Below are positions 8,942 through 16,883 of a DNA stretch of 64,000 nucleotides, piece by piece. Below the pieces are notes generated by a model. That model ran no database searches, was not told the DNA's origin, and saw only the letters and a list, made by a program, of their open reading frames with translations. Position 1 is the stretch's first letter; the number at the start of each line of letters is the position of its first letter. The DNA comes from Spirosoma sp. 48-14 (GTDB taxonomy: Bacteria > Bacteroidota > Bacteroidia > Cytophagales > Spirosomataceae): NCBI RefSeq assembly GCF_001898575.1, contig NZ_MKUD01000063.1, positions 477,201 to 541,200 of the forward strand, written 5' to 3'. A program made the position numbers and the translations under genes.

Positions 8942-10549
8942 ATGGTGGATTCTTTCGGCTGGCGCGTCTGCAAACGGCTCCTCTTTCTGGTATTGATGTC
9001 GTTTCTTACTGCTAATGGGCAGTCAGTTGGGCGATTATCAATCACAATCCTGGATGCCTCAACCGGAAAGCCTACGCCTGTTCGTGTGCAGCTTACGCAA
9101 AATGGTCGTCCAGTAGCCCAGCTTCCTGTCGAAGCGGTGGCGGTTATGTATGGCCTGTGGGATCATGAAGATGGCTATGGGTTTCAGCCCGACAGTTCGT
9201 TTTATGTACCGGGGCGATTTCAGTTGTCGTTGCCACCGGGTACGTATGCCGTAGCTATTTCCAAAGGTCCCGAATACCTCCCTCAGAAACATATACTGAC
9301 GATTACTGCCGGAAAAACCGTTCAGAAAACGCTACGACTGGAGCGATGGATCAATATGGCTGCCAAAGGCTGGTACTCGACCGATGGGCATATTCACCTC
9401 CGGCGCTCTCCACGCGACAACCCCTATATTGCCTGCTGGCTTCAGGCCGAAGATGTGCATGTGGGCGCATTTCTACGTATGGGTGATTTCTGGGAAACCT
9501 ACTACCCGCAGTATGCTTACGGTGACAAAGGCGTTTATCAACAGGGTAATTATCTGCTGACGAGCGGCCAGGAAGATCCACGAACTTCCGAACTGGGTCA
9601 CGTCTTTGCGTTGGGAGCTGCTGATCGCGTCCGAAAAAGCAATCGCTACTACTTCTTCGACGAAGTTTTCGATAAAATTCATCAGCTTGGTGGTATCACG
9701 GGCTATGCTCATCAGGCCGAAACGTTTCATGGGTACCGGGGCTTAACGCTCGATGGACTGCGCGGCAAGGTCGATGCGTTTGAATTGCTACAATTTTGTG
9801 TCGATGCTCACCCATTGCATACACAGCACTATTATCATTTGCTGGATCTCGGCATTCCACTCACCGCCACCGCAGGCTCCGACTTTCCCTGGTGCGGGCA
9901 AGATCATGGGCATGGCCCCGTCGAACACTCATCACGTATTGGCAATGCACGCTTTTACACCTACCTGGGTGCAGACAAAAAGTTTACATTTTCGAACTGG
10001 CGCGATGCAGTAGCGGCTGGCCATACATTTGTGTCGAGCGGCCCAATTCTTGATTTAAAAGTAGCCAATGCGATTCCGGGTGATCATCTGGACCTAAAAA
10101 AAGGTGCATCGGCATCGATTACGGTTCATGCGTATGGAGATGATCGTCAGGTGCCGCTGGATACGCTTGAACTGGTCAGTCATGGAAACGTAATTGGTCG
10201 GGTAACGGCTCAGGAAACAGGTCAATCGAGTCATCACCTGTCTCTTCAGCTAACGCTTCCCAACCTTGAAAGTGGCCGCTGGATTGCCGCCCGATGTTCG
10301 GCAGGTACTTGTCGGTCAGCTCATACAACCCCCGTTTACTTAACCGTTAATGGAGATGGATTTTACAACCGGGAAACGGCCAGCCATTACCTTGACCTAA
10401 GCGAACAATACCTGACTGAGATTGAGCAGCAGTTTAACCCCGACCCTACAAAAGTCGATCAGCAAGCCTGGAAATACAAAGACGGTTTACAGGCTCGGAT
10501 TGCCGAAACCCGACGAATTATTGAAGCGTTACGAAAAAAACTGAAGTAG
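8942..10549 (+). CDS. CehA/McbA-type metallohydrolase with PHP-like domain, exported
   Basis: This 535-residue protein starts with a signal peptide (residues 1-26, ending TANGQ). A carboxypeptidase-regulatory-like beta domain follows (about 28-135), and then a PHP-type metal-binding domain opened by STDGHIHL (His150, His152). Further ligands are likely in YAHQAETFHG and GSDFPWCGQDHGHG. This pattern matches CehA/McbA family hydrolases, which include carbaryl hydrolase and many uncharacterised members, so a phosphoesterase or ester/amide hydrolase activity is inferred. It ends two bases before the convergent ABC ATPase gene. The substrate is unknown. Confidence 0.8.
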   Translation: MVDSFGWRVCKRLLFLVLMSFLTANGQSVGRLSITILDASTGKPTPVRVQLTQNGRPVAQLPVEAVAVMYGLWDHEDGYGFQPDSSFYVPGRFQLSLPPGTYAVAISKGPEYLPQKHILTITAGKTVQKTLRLERWINMAAKGWYSTDGHIHLRRSPRDNPYIACWLQAEDVHVGAFLRMGDFWETYYPQYAYGDKGVYQQGNYLLTSGQEDPRTSELGHVFALGAADRVRKSNRYYFFDEVFDKIHQLGGITGYAHQAETFHGYRGLTLDGLRGKVDAFELLQFCVDAHPLHTQHYYHLLDLGIPLTATAGSDFPWCGQDHGHGPVEHSSRIGNARFYTYLGADKKFTFSNWRDAVAAGHTFVSSGPILDLKVANAIPGDHLDLKKGASASITVHAYGDDRQVPLDTLELVSHGNVIGRVTAQETGQSSHHLSLQLTLPNLESGRWIAARCSAGTCRSAHTTPVYLTVNGDGFYNRETASHYLDLSEQYLTEIEQQFNPDPTKVDQQAWKYKDGLQARIAETRRIIEALRKKLK

Positions 10550-10551
10550 AC

Positions 10552-11184
10552 TTATTTCCACTGCGTAATATCAATCACATTCGGGCAGAAGTCGTATTCT
10601 TCCGGCTGGTTGGAGCCGATCAGCAGAAGCCGGGGCAATGGGTTTATAGGAGCAATCAATTGCTGCACCTGCTCCTGATACCAGTTCATCCCCTGCCGGT
10701 CCAGATTGGATGTCGGCTCATCGAGGATAATAATCGGCGAACTGGAGAAGAAGGCTAACCCAAGCTTCACTCGTTGTTTCATCCCCGACGAAAAATACTT
10801 GATTTCTTTATCGCGGGCGTGGCTTAGCCAAAGCTTCTCAGCAATCGTTTCGGGGGTTTGACCAGCTACAAACGGTTTGAATGTCTGGTGGAATGTCAGC
10901 AGTTCGTCCAGCGTTAATTCCTCAATCAGTTCGAGATAAGGTGCGGCTATCGTCACATACCGAAACCAGTCATCGTCTTCAAGGGCTTTACCATGTAACG
11001 AATAGGTAAGTGTTCCTTCCGTAATAGGCAAGCTCCCAGCCAGCAATTGTAGCAGTGTCGATTTCCCACTACCATTTGGCCCTACAAACGTATAGCTATT
11101 TCCGGCGGTAAGCGTCAGATCGACCCGCCGAAAAATCCACTCTTTCCGATACTTCTTGCCGATTTTTTCAGCAGCGATATGCAT
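10552..11184 (-). CDS. Solo ABC transporter ATP-binding protein at the end of the lpx operon
   Basis: The protein is 210 residues from the ATG at 11184. A longer frame reaching 11232 adds 16 residues encoded by an AT-rich inverted repeat and is rejected. Walker A is GPNGSGKST (residues 35-43), the signature is YFSSGMKQRVKLGLAF and Walker B is IIILDEPTSNLD. No permease gene is adjacent. The gene is the last of the leftward lpxD, lpxC-fabZ, lpxA series, so it may energise a step of lipopolysaccharide export or act with a permease encoded elsewhere. The signature carries SSGMKQR rather than the usual SGGxxQR, as in the CcmA-like group of small ATPases. Confidence 0.85.
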   Translation of the reverse strand: MHIAAEKIGKKYRKEWIFRRVDLTLTAGNSYTFVGPNGSGKSTLLQLLAGSLPITEGTLTYSLHGKALEDDDWFRYVTIAAPYLELIEELTLDELLTFHQTFKPFVAGQTPETIAEKLWLSHARDKEIKYFSSGMKQRVKLGLAFFSSSPIIILDEPTSNLDRQGMNWYQEQVQQLIAPINPLPRLLLIGSNQPEEYDFCPNVIDITQWK

Positions 11185-11191
11185 ACATGAT

Positions 11192-11254
11192 AATGTAAAA
11201 TGGATAATGAGTAATGATGTAGTCCTAGTCATTATTCATTATCCATTATTCATT
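11192..11254. repeat. AT-rich inverted repeat between lpxA and the ABC ATPase gene
   Basis: The 26-bp arms at 11192-11217 and 11229-11254 match at 23 of 26 positions after reverse complementation, separated by 11 bases. The reverse complement of the right arm shares 25 identical bases with the left arm of the repeat at 12070-12149, so the two are copies of one element. The short spacer argues for a stable RNA hairpin between the two genes of the operon. Confidence 0.78.
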
Positions 11255-11259
11255 AAATC

Positions 11260-12054
11260 TTACTCCCGCTCTCCATTGGCCGATGGGCCGCGCATGATGC
11301 CTCGTTCGGAACTACGGATGAAGTTCACGATCTCATCACGCTCGTCCGAAGCAGGCAGTTCCAGTTCGATCTGAGCTAAAGCATCGGCATTGTTCAAGCC
11401 ACGCAGATAGATGTAGCGATAAATTTCCTGAATCTGATTGATCTGTTCGTTGCTATACCCCCTCCGACGGATACCCACCGAGTTGATACCGGCATAGGTG
11501 AGCGGTTCGCGAGCGGCTTTTGAATAGGGCGGCACATCCTTCCGAACCAGGGAGCCACCAGAAATAAAGGCATGCGATCCAATCCGGGAAAATTGCAATA
11601 CCGAACTCGATCCACCAATAATAGCCCAGTCGCCCATATGTACGTGACCTGCCATCTGCACATTGTTGGTAATGATGCAGTGATTTCCGATTCGGCAGTC
11701 GTGCGCAACGTGTGCATAGGCCATAATCAGGCAGTTAGCCCCGATCTGGGTTTTCCAGTGCTCTTCAGTCCCCCGGCTGATGGTCGCATACTCACGGATC
11801 GTCGTATTATCGCCGATGAAAGTCCGCGTATATTCGTTATTGAATTTCAAATCCTGCGGAGTTGCCGAAATAACCGCTCCAGGATAAATTTTGCAGTTTC
11901 GGCCAATACGCGCTCCTTCATTGATAACGGCATGGGAACCAATCCATGTTCCTTCGCCAATCTCAACGTCTTTGTGAATAATGGCAAACGGCTCAATCAC
12001 TACATTCTGCGCAATCTTCGCTTCAGAGTGAATATATGCTAACGGTTGAATCAT
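11260..12054 (-). CDS. lpxA: LpxA, acyl-[ACP]-UDP-N-acetylglucosamine O-acyltransferase
   Basis: From the ATG at 12054 the protein is 264 residues, the usual length. An in-frame extension to 12114 is encoded by the intergenic repeat and rejected. The N-terminal two thirds form left-handed beta-helix hexapeptide repeats (IGEGTWIGS, IGRNCKIYPG). The catalytic histidine lies in AYAHVAHDC (His118, equivalent to His125 of E. coli), and the C-terminal helical domain starts near GINSVGIRRRGYS. LpxA performs the first acylation of lipid A synthesis in the cytoplasm. The gene sits directly after lpxC-fabZ, the standard Bacteroidota order. Confidence 0.95.
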   Translation of the reverse strand: MIQPLAYIHSEAKIAQNVVIEPFAIIHKDVEIGEGTWIGSHAVINEGARIGRNCKIYPGAVISATPQDLKFNNEYTRTFIGDNTTIREYATISRGTEEHWKTQIGANCLIMAYAHVAHDCRIGNHCIITNNVQMAGHVHMGDWAIIGGSSSVLQFSRIGSHAFISGGSLVRKDVPPYSKAAREPLTYAGINSVGIRRRGYSNEQINQIQEIYRYIYLRGLNNADALAQIELELPASDERDEIVNFIRSSERGIMRGPSANGERE

Positions 12055-12069
12055 TGTATGAATGTGTAC

Positions 12070-12149
12070 AATGAATAATGGATAATGAATAATGCTTGAC
12101 AGTTGAGTTCTCAACCTAGACTTACATTATTCATTACCCATTATTCATT
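12070..12149. repeat. AT-rich inverted repeat between lpxC-fabZ and lpxA
   Basis: The 25-bp arms at 12070-12094 and 12125-12149 match at 24 of 25 positions. The arms are made of AATGAAT/AATGGAT units. The stop codon of lpxC-fabZ (12145-12147) is inside the right arm, and the lpxA start codon is 15 bases beyond the left arm. The spacer contains a smaller GTTGAG/CTCAAC inverted repeat. Confidence 0.8.
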
Positions 12150-13539
12150 TTTTCTTTACTAAGCTGGCAATCATATCGGCTTCGCAGACCAGTTGATTCG
12201 CTACATACCCCCGGCCCTGCATTTTTACGATCCCCCGCTTCATGGGCGAGGTAAACTCACACCGGAATATGACCGTATCGCCAGGCAATACGTTCCGCCG
12301 GAACCGACAATTTTCAATACCCACTAAGAACGGCCAGTAATTTTCAGGATCAGGCACCGTACTCAAAACCAGAATACCACCCGTTTGCGCCATAGCTTCG
12401 AGCTGCATAACACCAGGCATCACCGGATTACCAGGAAAATGGCCGGGGAAAAACGGCTCATTCATCGTTACATTTTTGATGCCGACTACACTATTCTCGT
12501 CCAGCGCAATGATTTTGTCGATCATCTGGAACGGATAGCGGTGAGGCAACAACTGCGATATACGATTGATATCCAGCACAGCTGGTTGCATTGGGTCGTA
12601 TTTAGGCACCTGATTAGCCGCGTTTTTTTGAATAAGCTTCTTGATTTTTTTGGCAAAGGCCACATTGGCTGCGTGCCCAGGCCGGGCCGCCAGAATCTGC
12701 GCTTTAATAGGTCGGCCAATCAGCGCCAGGTCACCCACTACGTCGAGCAGTTTGTGCCGGGCCATTTCGTTCGGGTAGTGTAGCTTCAGGTTATTCAAGA
12801 TTCCCTGTTGCTTATTCACACTTACCTTCGGCTTATGAAGCAGTTCGGCCAGGTAATCCAGTTCGCCATCCTGTACATCCCGGTCAACAATCACGATGGC
12901 ATTAGTCAGGTCTCCTCCTTTGATCAGATTCTGCTTATAGAGCGCTTCCAGTTCATGCAGGAAAACAAACGTGCGGCTGCTGGCAATCTGTTCGGGAAAC
13001 TGGCTAATGTCGTTCAGATAGGCATGCTGGCTACTGATAACCTTTGAGTTATAATCCACCATTACCGTTAGCCGATAGTCGTCGAGCGGCAGTGCTGCCA
13101 GTTCGATGTCTTTCTCTGCATTTCGGTAATGAACGTATTCGTTCACTTCAAAATAGTTACGGGTGGCATTCTGCTCTTCGATTCCAGCATCTCGCAAGGC
13201 ATCGATAAACTGAATGGAAGAGCCATCCATAATAGGCGGTTCAGGACCGTCTAGTTGAATCAGGATGTTATCCAGTTGTAAACCAACCAATGCAGCCAGC
13301 GTATGCTCAACCGTGTGAATCCGGGCTCCACTCTGCTCAATGGTGGTTCCGCGCGAAAGGTCAACCACGTTATCGACGTCTGCATCCACAATGGGTTGAC
13401 CCGGCAAATCGACGCGCTGGAATTTATAACCATGATTGGTTGGTGCCGGCAGAAACGTCATCGTTGCCTGTACACCCGTGTGGAGTCCCACTCCCGATAC
13501 CGAAACGGCTTTCTGAATCGTCTGTTGTTTGGTATTCAT
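12145..13539 (-). CDS. lpxC-fabZ: LpxC-FabZ fusion: UDP-3-O-acyl-GlcNAc deacetylase / 3-hydroxyacyl-ACP dehydratase
   Basis: This 464-residue bifunctional protein has an LpxC part at residues 1 to about 305, with zinc ligands in HTVEH (75-79) and HKLLDVVGD (His262, Asp266). The FabZ part, from about residue 320, has LPHRYPFQMID (catalytic His333) and GHFPGNPVMPGVMQLEAMAQ (366-385). LpxC commits UDP-acyl-GlcNAc to lipid A, and FabZ draws the same hydroxyacyl-ACP pool into fatty acid elongation, so fusion fixes their ratio. The fusion is characteristic of Bacteroidota and a main reason for the taxonomic call. Both active sites look intact. Confidence 0.96.
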   Translation of the reverse strand: MNTKQQTIQKAVSVSGVGLHTGVQATMTFLPAPTNHGYKFQRVDLPGQPIVDADVDNVVDLSRGTTIEQSGARIHTVEHTLAALVGLQLDNILIQLDGPEPPIMDGSSIQFIDALRDAGIEEQNATRNYFEVNEYVHYRNAEKDIELAALPLDDYRLTVMVDYNSKVISSQHAYLNDISQFPEQIASSRTFVFLHELEALYKQNLIKGGDLTNAIVIVDRDVQDGELDYLAELLHKPKVSVNKQQGILNNLKLHYPNEMARHKLLDVVGDLALIGRPIKAQILAARPGHAANVAFAKKIKKLIQKNAANQVPKYDPMQPAVLDINRISQLLPHRYPFQMIDKIIALDENSVVGIKNVTMNEPFFPGHFPGNPVMPGVMQLEAMAQTGGILVLSTVPDPENYWPFLVGIENCRFRRNVLPGDTVIFRCEFTSPMKRGIVKMQGRGYVANQLVCEADMIASLVKKK

Positions 13540-13641
13540 TCCTTTTCAGTTTACAGTTACCGCTTTACGGTTTACAGTAGGCCGACGCATAACGTTGCTG
13601 GTGCGTCTATCCACCGCCACCCGTAAATCATAGACCGTAAG

Positions 13642-14670
13642 CTATTTTTCGTTTTTCTTTTCCAGTTTAAACACTCTTTGTTCCAGATCGGGCAGCCGAC
13701 GAAATACCGCCAGCGAGCGCATACTTTCCTTTAAGCCAAAAGCGGGCGAGCTATTGAGCGACGTACCTTCCTCCTCAACACTTTTGCCCACACCCGACTG
13801 TGCCCCCACTTTAGTGCCATTAGCAATGGTCAAATGACCGGCAAACCCAACCTGACCGGCAATAATACAGTTATCGCCGAGTTTGGTAGAGCCCGAAACT
13901 CCAGTCTGCGCGGCAATGACCGTGTTTTTCCCAATCTCGACATTATGGGCAATCTGGATCAGATTATCCAGCTTGGCTCCCTGCCGAATAATGGTCGATC
14001 CCATCGTAGCGCAGTCGATAGTCGTATTGGACCCAACATTTACATTATCCTCCAGAATCACATTGCCCAGTTGGGGAATGGTTTTATAGGTTCCGTCGGG
14101 TTGGGGCGCAAAACCAAAACCTTCACTGCCAATAACTGCGTTAGGATGGATAACACAATTCCGGCCAATTACACAATTATCCAGAATCCGAACTCCGGGA
14201 TAGATAATGGTATTATCACCGATCCGAACGTTGTTCCCAACGTAAGCTTGTGGGTATATTTTTACGTTACTTCCGATCTGACAATTTCGACCAACGTACG
14301 AAAATGCCCCCCGGTAGCCCTGCTCACCCATCTGACTTCCATCACCTATATAGGATGGCTGTTCAATACCAACCCGAGCAAAAATTAATTGCTTGTGGTA
14401 TTCCTCCAGCAGGCGAGTGAAGGCGGAGTAGGAATTTTCTACAAAAATAAGAGCCGAGGCAACCGGCTTTTTAGGCTCGAACGACCGATCGACAATCACC
14501 GCCGAGGCTTGGGTGGTATAAAGATGCGGTTCGTATTTGAGGTTCGACAGAAATGAGATATCCCCTGGTTGCCCCTCCTCAATCTTAGCTAACCCAGTGA
14601 TTGTCAGCGATTCATTCCCGGCGACTTCGCCCCCCAGCAGTGTGGCAATCTGCTTGACTGTAAACTCCAT
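13642..14670 (-). CDS. lpxD: LpxD, UDP-3-O-acyl-glucosamine N-acyltransferase
   Basis: The start is taken at 14670 (MEFTVKQIATLLGG), giving 342 residues; the frame extends nine codons further without family support. The N-terminal uridine-binding domain covers about residues 1-100 (ISFLSNLKYEPHL), then come left-handed beta-helix repeats and a C-terminal coiled helix. The catalytic histidine is in IQIAHNVEIG (His242). LpxD performs the third step of lipid A synthesis. It precedes lpxC-fabZ by about 100 bases and follows the HD hydrolase gene in a leftward series. Confidence 0.95.
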   Translation of the reverse strand: MEFTVKQIATLLGGEVAGNESLTITGLAKIEEGQPGDISFLSNLKYEPHLYTTQASAVIVDRSFEPKKPVASALIFVENSYSAFTRLLEEYHKQLIFARVGIEQPSYIGDGSQMGEQGYRGAFSYVGRNCQIGSNVKIYPQAYVGNNVRIGDNTIIYPGVRILDNCVIGRNCVIHPNAVIGSEGFGFAPQPDGTYKTIPQLGNVILEDNVNVGSNTTIDCATMGSTIIRQGAKLDNLIQIAHNVEIGKNTVIAAQTGVSGSTKLGDNCIIAGQVGFAGHLTIANGTKVGAQSGVGKSVEEEGTSLNSSPAFGLKESMRSLAVFRRLPDLEQRVFKLEKKNEK

Positions 14671-14843
14671 ATATATATGACGGCCGTCGCAAAACACCCA
14701 TTATAGCCAGGTGTTCAGGGCGCTAAGGTAGCGAACAAATTGCACTTTTCCGCAATTGGTCAAGCGGTTAATTGGTGAATCATTCCGAGCGAATACGGAT
14801 TTACAGGTATGCTATGCTACTAATGACGAACGGCACCAATCAA

Positions 14844-16085
14844 TTACTCCAAAAAATTTTTGGCCCAGCAAACATAGTACCGACGGACAATGTTGGTTAG
14901 TACCTGAATATTCGACAGATCTGAGGCATCGGCAATATCTATCACGTTGCCGCTTTTCAATTTGATTGCAATACGGTCGCCCGAAGGCAAGTAAGCAGCA
15001 TTCGTGGCCTGTCCTTCGATCAGAAAGTAGGAAAGCCAGTCCTCCGGCATGCCCGTTTGTCGCAATTGCTTCTCAAGTTGGACAAGTAATTCACCAGCAA
15101 ACGGCTCAGTCGACAGCATGATCTTAAATAAGCGCCGATTCAATAGCATCTGGCAGAGTTTCGAAAAAATCGGGTCGGGATGCGAGGCCCCCTGCTTCAC
15201 ACAGGTCCAGATGTCAAAATCATCTAATCGGGTAAATGCGTCAAGATAGGTTCGGTTGGTCTGAAAATCATGCATCGACACATTATCGCGCAGAAACAAC
15301 CGAAACACATCGGAGGCAAACACCGACTCAGCGCCCTCCTGCCGACTCAGGAACCGGGCTCGTCGTAATATCTGAATCATCATCGACTCACAGCAGATCG
15401 ACGTTTTGTGCAGATACACCTGCCAATACATGAGCCGCCGGGCATTCAGGAAGTTTTCGACGCTCAGAATGCCCTTGGCCTCGACCACAAGCTGATCGTC
15501 GACCAGATCAAGCATTTTAATAATTCGTTCGGCCCCAATGGCTCCTTCGGCTACACCCGTATAATAGCCGTCGCGGTTGAGGTAATCCATCCGGTCCATA
15601 TCTAACTGACTGGATATAAGCTGATGGAAAAAGGGGCGTTCATAAGTCCCCTCAAACATGCGGATCGCCAGCGACAATGCTCCGTTAAACTGCTGGTTTA
15701 GATCGTGCATGAGCATCAGTGAAATCTGTTCATGGGGAACATCGTCCAGCAAACAACATTCCAATACGTGCGAAAACGGCCCATGTCCTACATCATGCAG
15801 CAGAATGGCGATCTGCGCGGCTTCGCATTCTTCATTGCTAATGTGGTGCCCCTTGCTTTGCAATGTACTCATCGCCTGCCCCATCAGGTGCATGGCGCCA
15901 AGGGCATGATGAAAGCGGGTGTGCAAAGCCCCCGGATACACGTACTCGGAGAGCCCTAGTTGCTTAATTCGTCGAAGTCGCTGGAAATAAGGGTGCTCGA
16001 CTAAATCGTAGAGCAGCTCGGTTGGAATGGTGATAAACCCGTAAACCGGGTCGTTGAGAATTTTCTTTTTGTTGGGCGTTGCCAT
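14844..16085 (-). CDS. HD-domain phosphohydrolase (dGTPase/SAMHD1-like)
   Basis: Starting at the ATG at 16085 the protein has 413 residues. HD metal-site residues are visible as FHHALGAMH (His59) and ILLHDVGHGPFSHVLE (His97, Asp98), with a further Asp in SQLDMDRMDYLNRD. The family includes dNTP triphosphohydrolases and SAMHD1-like enzymes; the Bacteroidota members encoded beside lpxD have no assigned substrate. A TAnnTTTG promoter box lies only five to twelve bases upstream of the start codon, so the transcript may be leaderless. The conserved location upstream of lpxD suggests a link to envelope synthesis or only shared expression. Confidence 0.86.
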   Translation of the reverse strand: MATPNKKKILNDPVYGFITIPTELLYDLVEHPYFQRLRRIKQLGLSEYVYPGALHTRFHHALGAMHLMGQAMSTLQSKGHHISNEECEAAQIAILLHDVGHGPFSHVLECCLLDDVPHEQISLMLMHDLNQQFNGALSLAIRMFEGTYERPFFHQLISSQLDMDRMDYLNRDGYYTGVAEGAIGAERIIKMLDLVDDQLVVEAKGILSVENFLNARRLMYWQVYLHKTSICCESMMIQILRRARFLSRQEGAESVFASDVFRLFLRDNVSMHDFQTNRTYLDAFTRLDDFDIWTCVKQGASHPDPIFSKLCQMLLNRRLFKIMLSTEPFAGELLVQLEKQLRQTGMPEDWLSYFLIEGQATNAAYLPSGDRIAIKLKSGNVIDIADASDLSNIQVLTNIVRRYYVCWAKNFLE

Positions 16086-16089
16086 TAGG

Positions 16090-16097
16090 CAAAGATA
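16090..16097 (-). promoter_or_regulatory. Putative -7 promoter box of the HD hydrolase gene
   Basis: The minus strand reads TATCTTTG, an exact match to the Bacteroidota -7 consensus TAnnTTTG. It lies five bases from the start codon at 16085, predicting transcription start at or within a base or two of the ATG. No convincing TTTG -33 box was found. Confidence 0.4.
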
Positions 16098-16173
16098 CCA
16101 GACTGAAACACAGGATTCGAGGCTCACTTAGTGAAATATCCATCCAAATCTGTTCATTCTGTCAAAAAATATG

Positions 16174-16181
16174 TAAATTTG
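16174..16181 (+). promoter_or_regulatory. Putative -7 promoter box of the tRNA gene
   Basis: TAAATTTG matches TAnnTTTG and lies 31 bases before the tRNA, as expected for a short 5' leader. No good -33 box is visible. Confidence 0.45.
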
Positions 16182-16212
16182 CGTTGCTGAACTTGAGCAA
16201 TCAACCAGCAAT

Positions 16213-16286
16213 GGGCTTGTAACTCAGTCGGTTAGAGTGCCTGACTCATAATCAGTAAGTCGCAGGTTCGAGCCCTGCCTGGCCCA
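16213..16286 (+). tRNA. tRNA with CAU anticodon (elongator Met or lysidine-modified Ile2)
   Basis: A 74-nt cloverleaf can be folded by eye. The acceptor stem is GGGCTTG/CTGGCCC with one U-U mismatch, the D stem is ACTC/GAGT, the anticodon loop is CTCATAA with a four-pair stem, and the T arm is GCAGG-TTCGAGC-CCTGC. The discriminator is A and the 3' CCA is not encoded. CAU can be elongator Met or the Ile2 tRNA modified by TilS; sequence alone does not decide here. A strong terminator follows. Confidence 0.9.
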
Positions 16287-16292
16287 CTTAGC

Positions 16293-16329
16293 AAAAAGCC
16301 GCTTAACATTTCTGTTGAGCGGCTTTTTT
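16293..16329 (+). terminator. Rho-independent terminator after the tRNA
   Basis: The stem AAAAAGCCGCT...AGCGGCTTTTT, with inner AACA/TGTT pairing and a TTTC loop, is followed by a six-T run. It begins seven bases after the tRNA. Confidence 0.9.
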
Positions 16330-16883
16330 ATTGACTTGCCATTTCGTCAGCAGACAGCACCGTATTGTTTATCCAATCTACTGCCTTTCTAGACACATCT
16401 CTTTTCAAGCTATTCAGCAAAACCAGCACTTATTAGGATGTACCGACCATTTTCTGAGGCCAATTCAACCTTTTAACGGTAAGCATACTTGAAAACCTCG
16501 ATAAAACCATCTTGTTCATCTAGACTCGACAACATCATTTATGGTAGGGTAAAATACCTTATAAACCTGGCAATATTTATATAAAAGATCCCAAAAACAC
16601 TTTTTCTTTGTATTATTCCAGATCGCATGTATCTATTGTGGACTGTATGGCCTGCTTACTCACCACTAACCAGGCCTTTTTCATTGCTGGAAAAATCCGA
16701 AACTTCAACAAATACTGCTAGTAATTTGACGGTAAACGAAGGCTTTTCGGGTAAAAAATAGCGGTAAGCTTCTATTTGGCTAAAATAGCTTCGCTAATTG
16801 GTAAAAAGGAGTGGATCAATCTCCTATTATTGCTCTTTCTTTGTCAGAAAGCCTTACAGCAATGGCGGGTTAAAACACAGTAT
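16330..16883. other. Intergenic region upstream of the GH95 gene
   Basis: About 550 bases without a supportable gene. A TTG-initiated extension of the fucosidase frame begins at 16776, but it would add 36 residues before a good signal peptide and is not accepted. No repeat, RNA or clear promoter box was recognised; the stretch is moderately AT-rich and presumably holds the fucosidase promoter. Confidence 0.5.

Noticed and set aside
11185..11232. 16-residue extension of the lpx-linked ABC ATPase
   Set aside because: It is encoded by an AT-rich inverted repeat and unlike the family N-terminus.
12055..12114. 20-residue extension of LpxA
   Set aside because: It runs through the intergenic repeat; LpxA homologues start at the MIQPLAYIH position.
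16776..16883. TTG-initiated N-terminal extension of the fucosidase
   Set aside because: The ATG at 16884 begins a proper signal peptide; the extra residues would precede it and have no family support.
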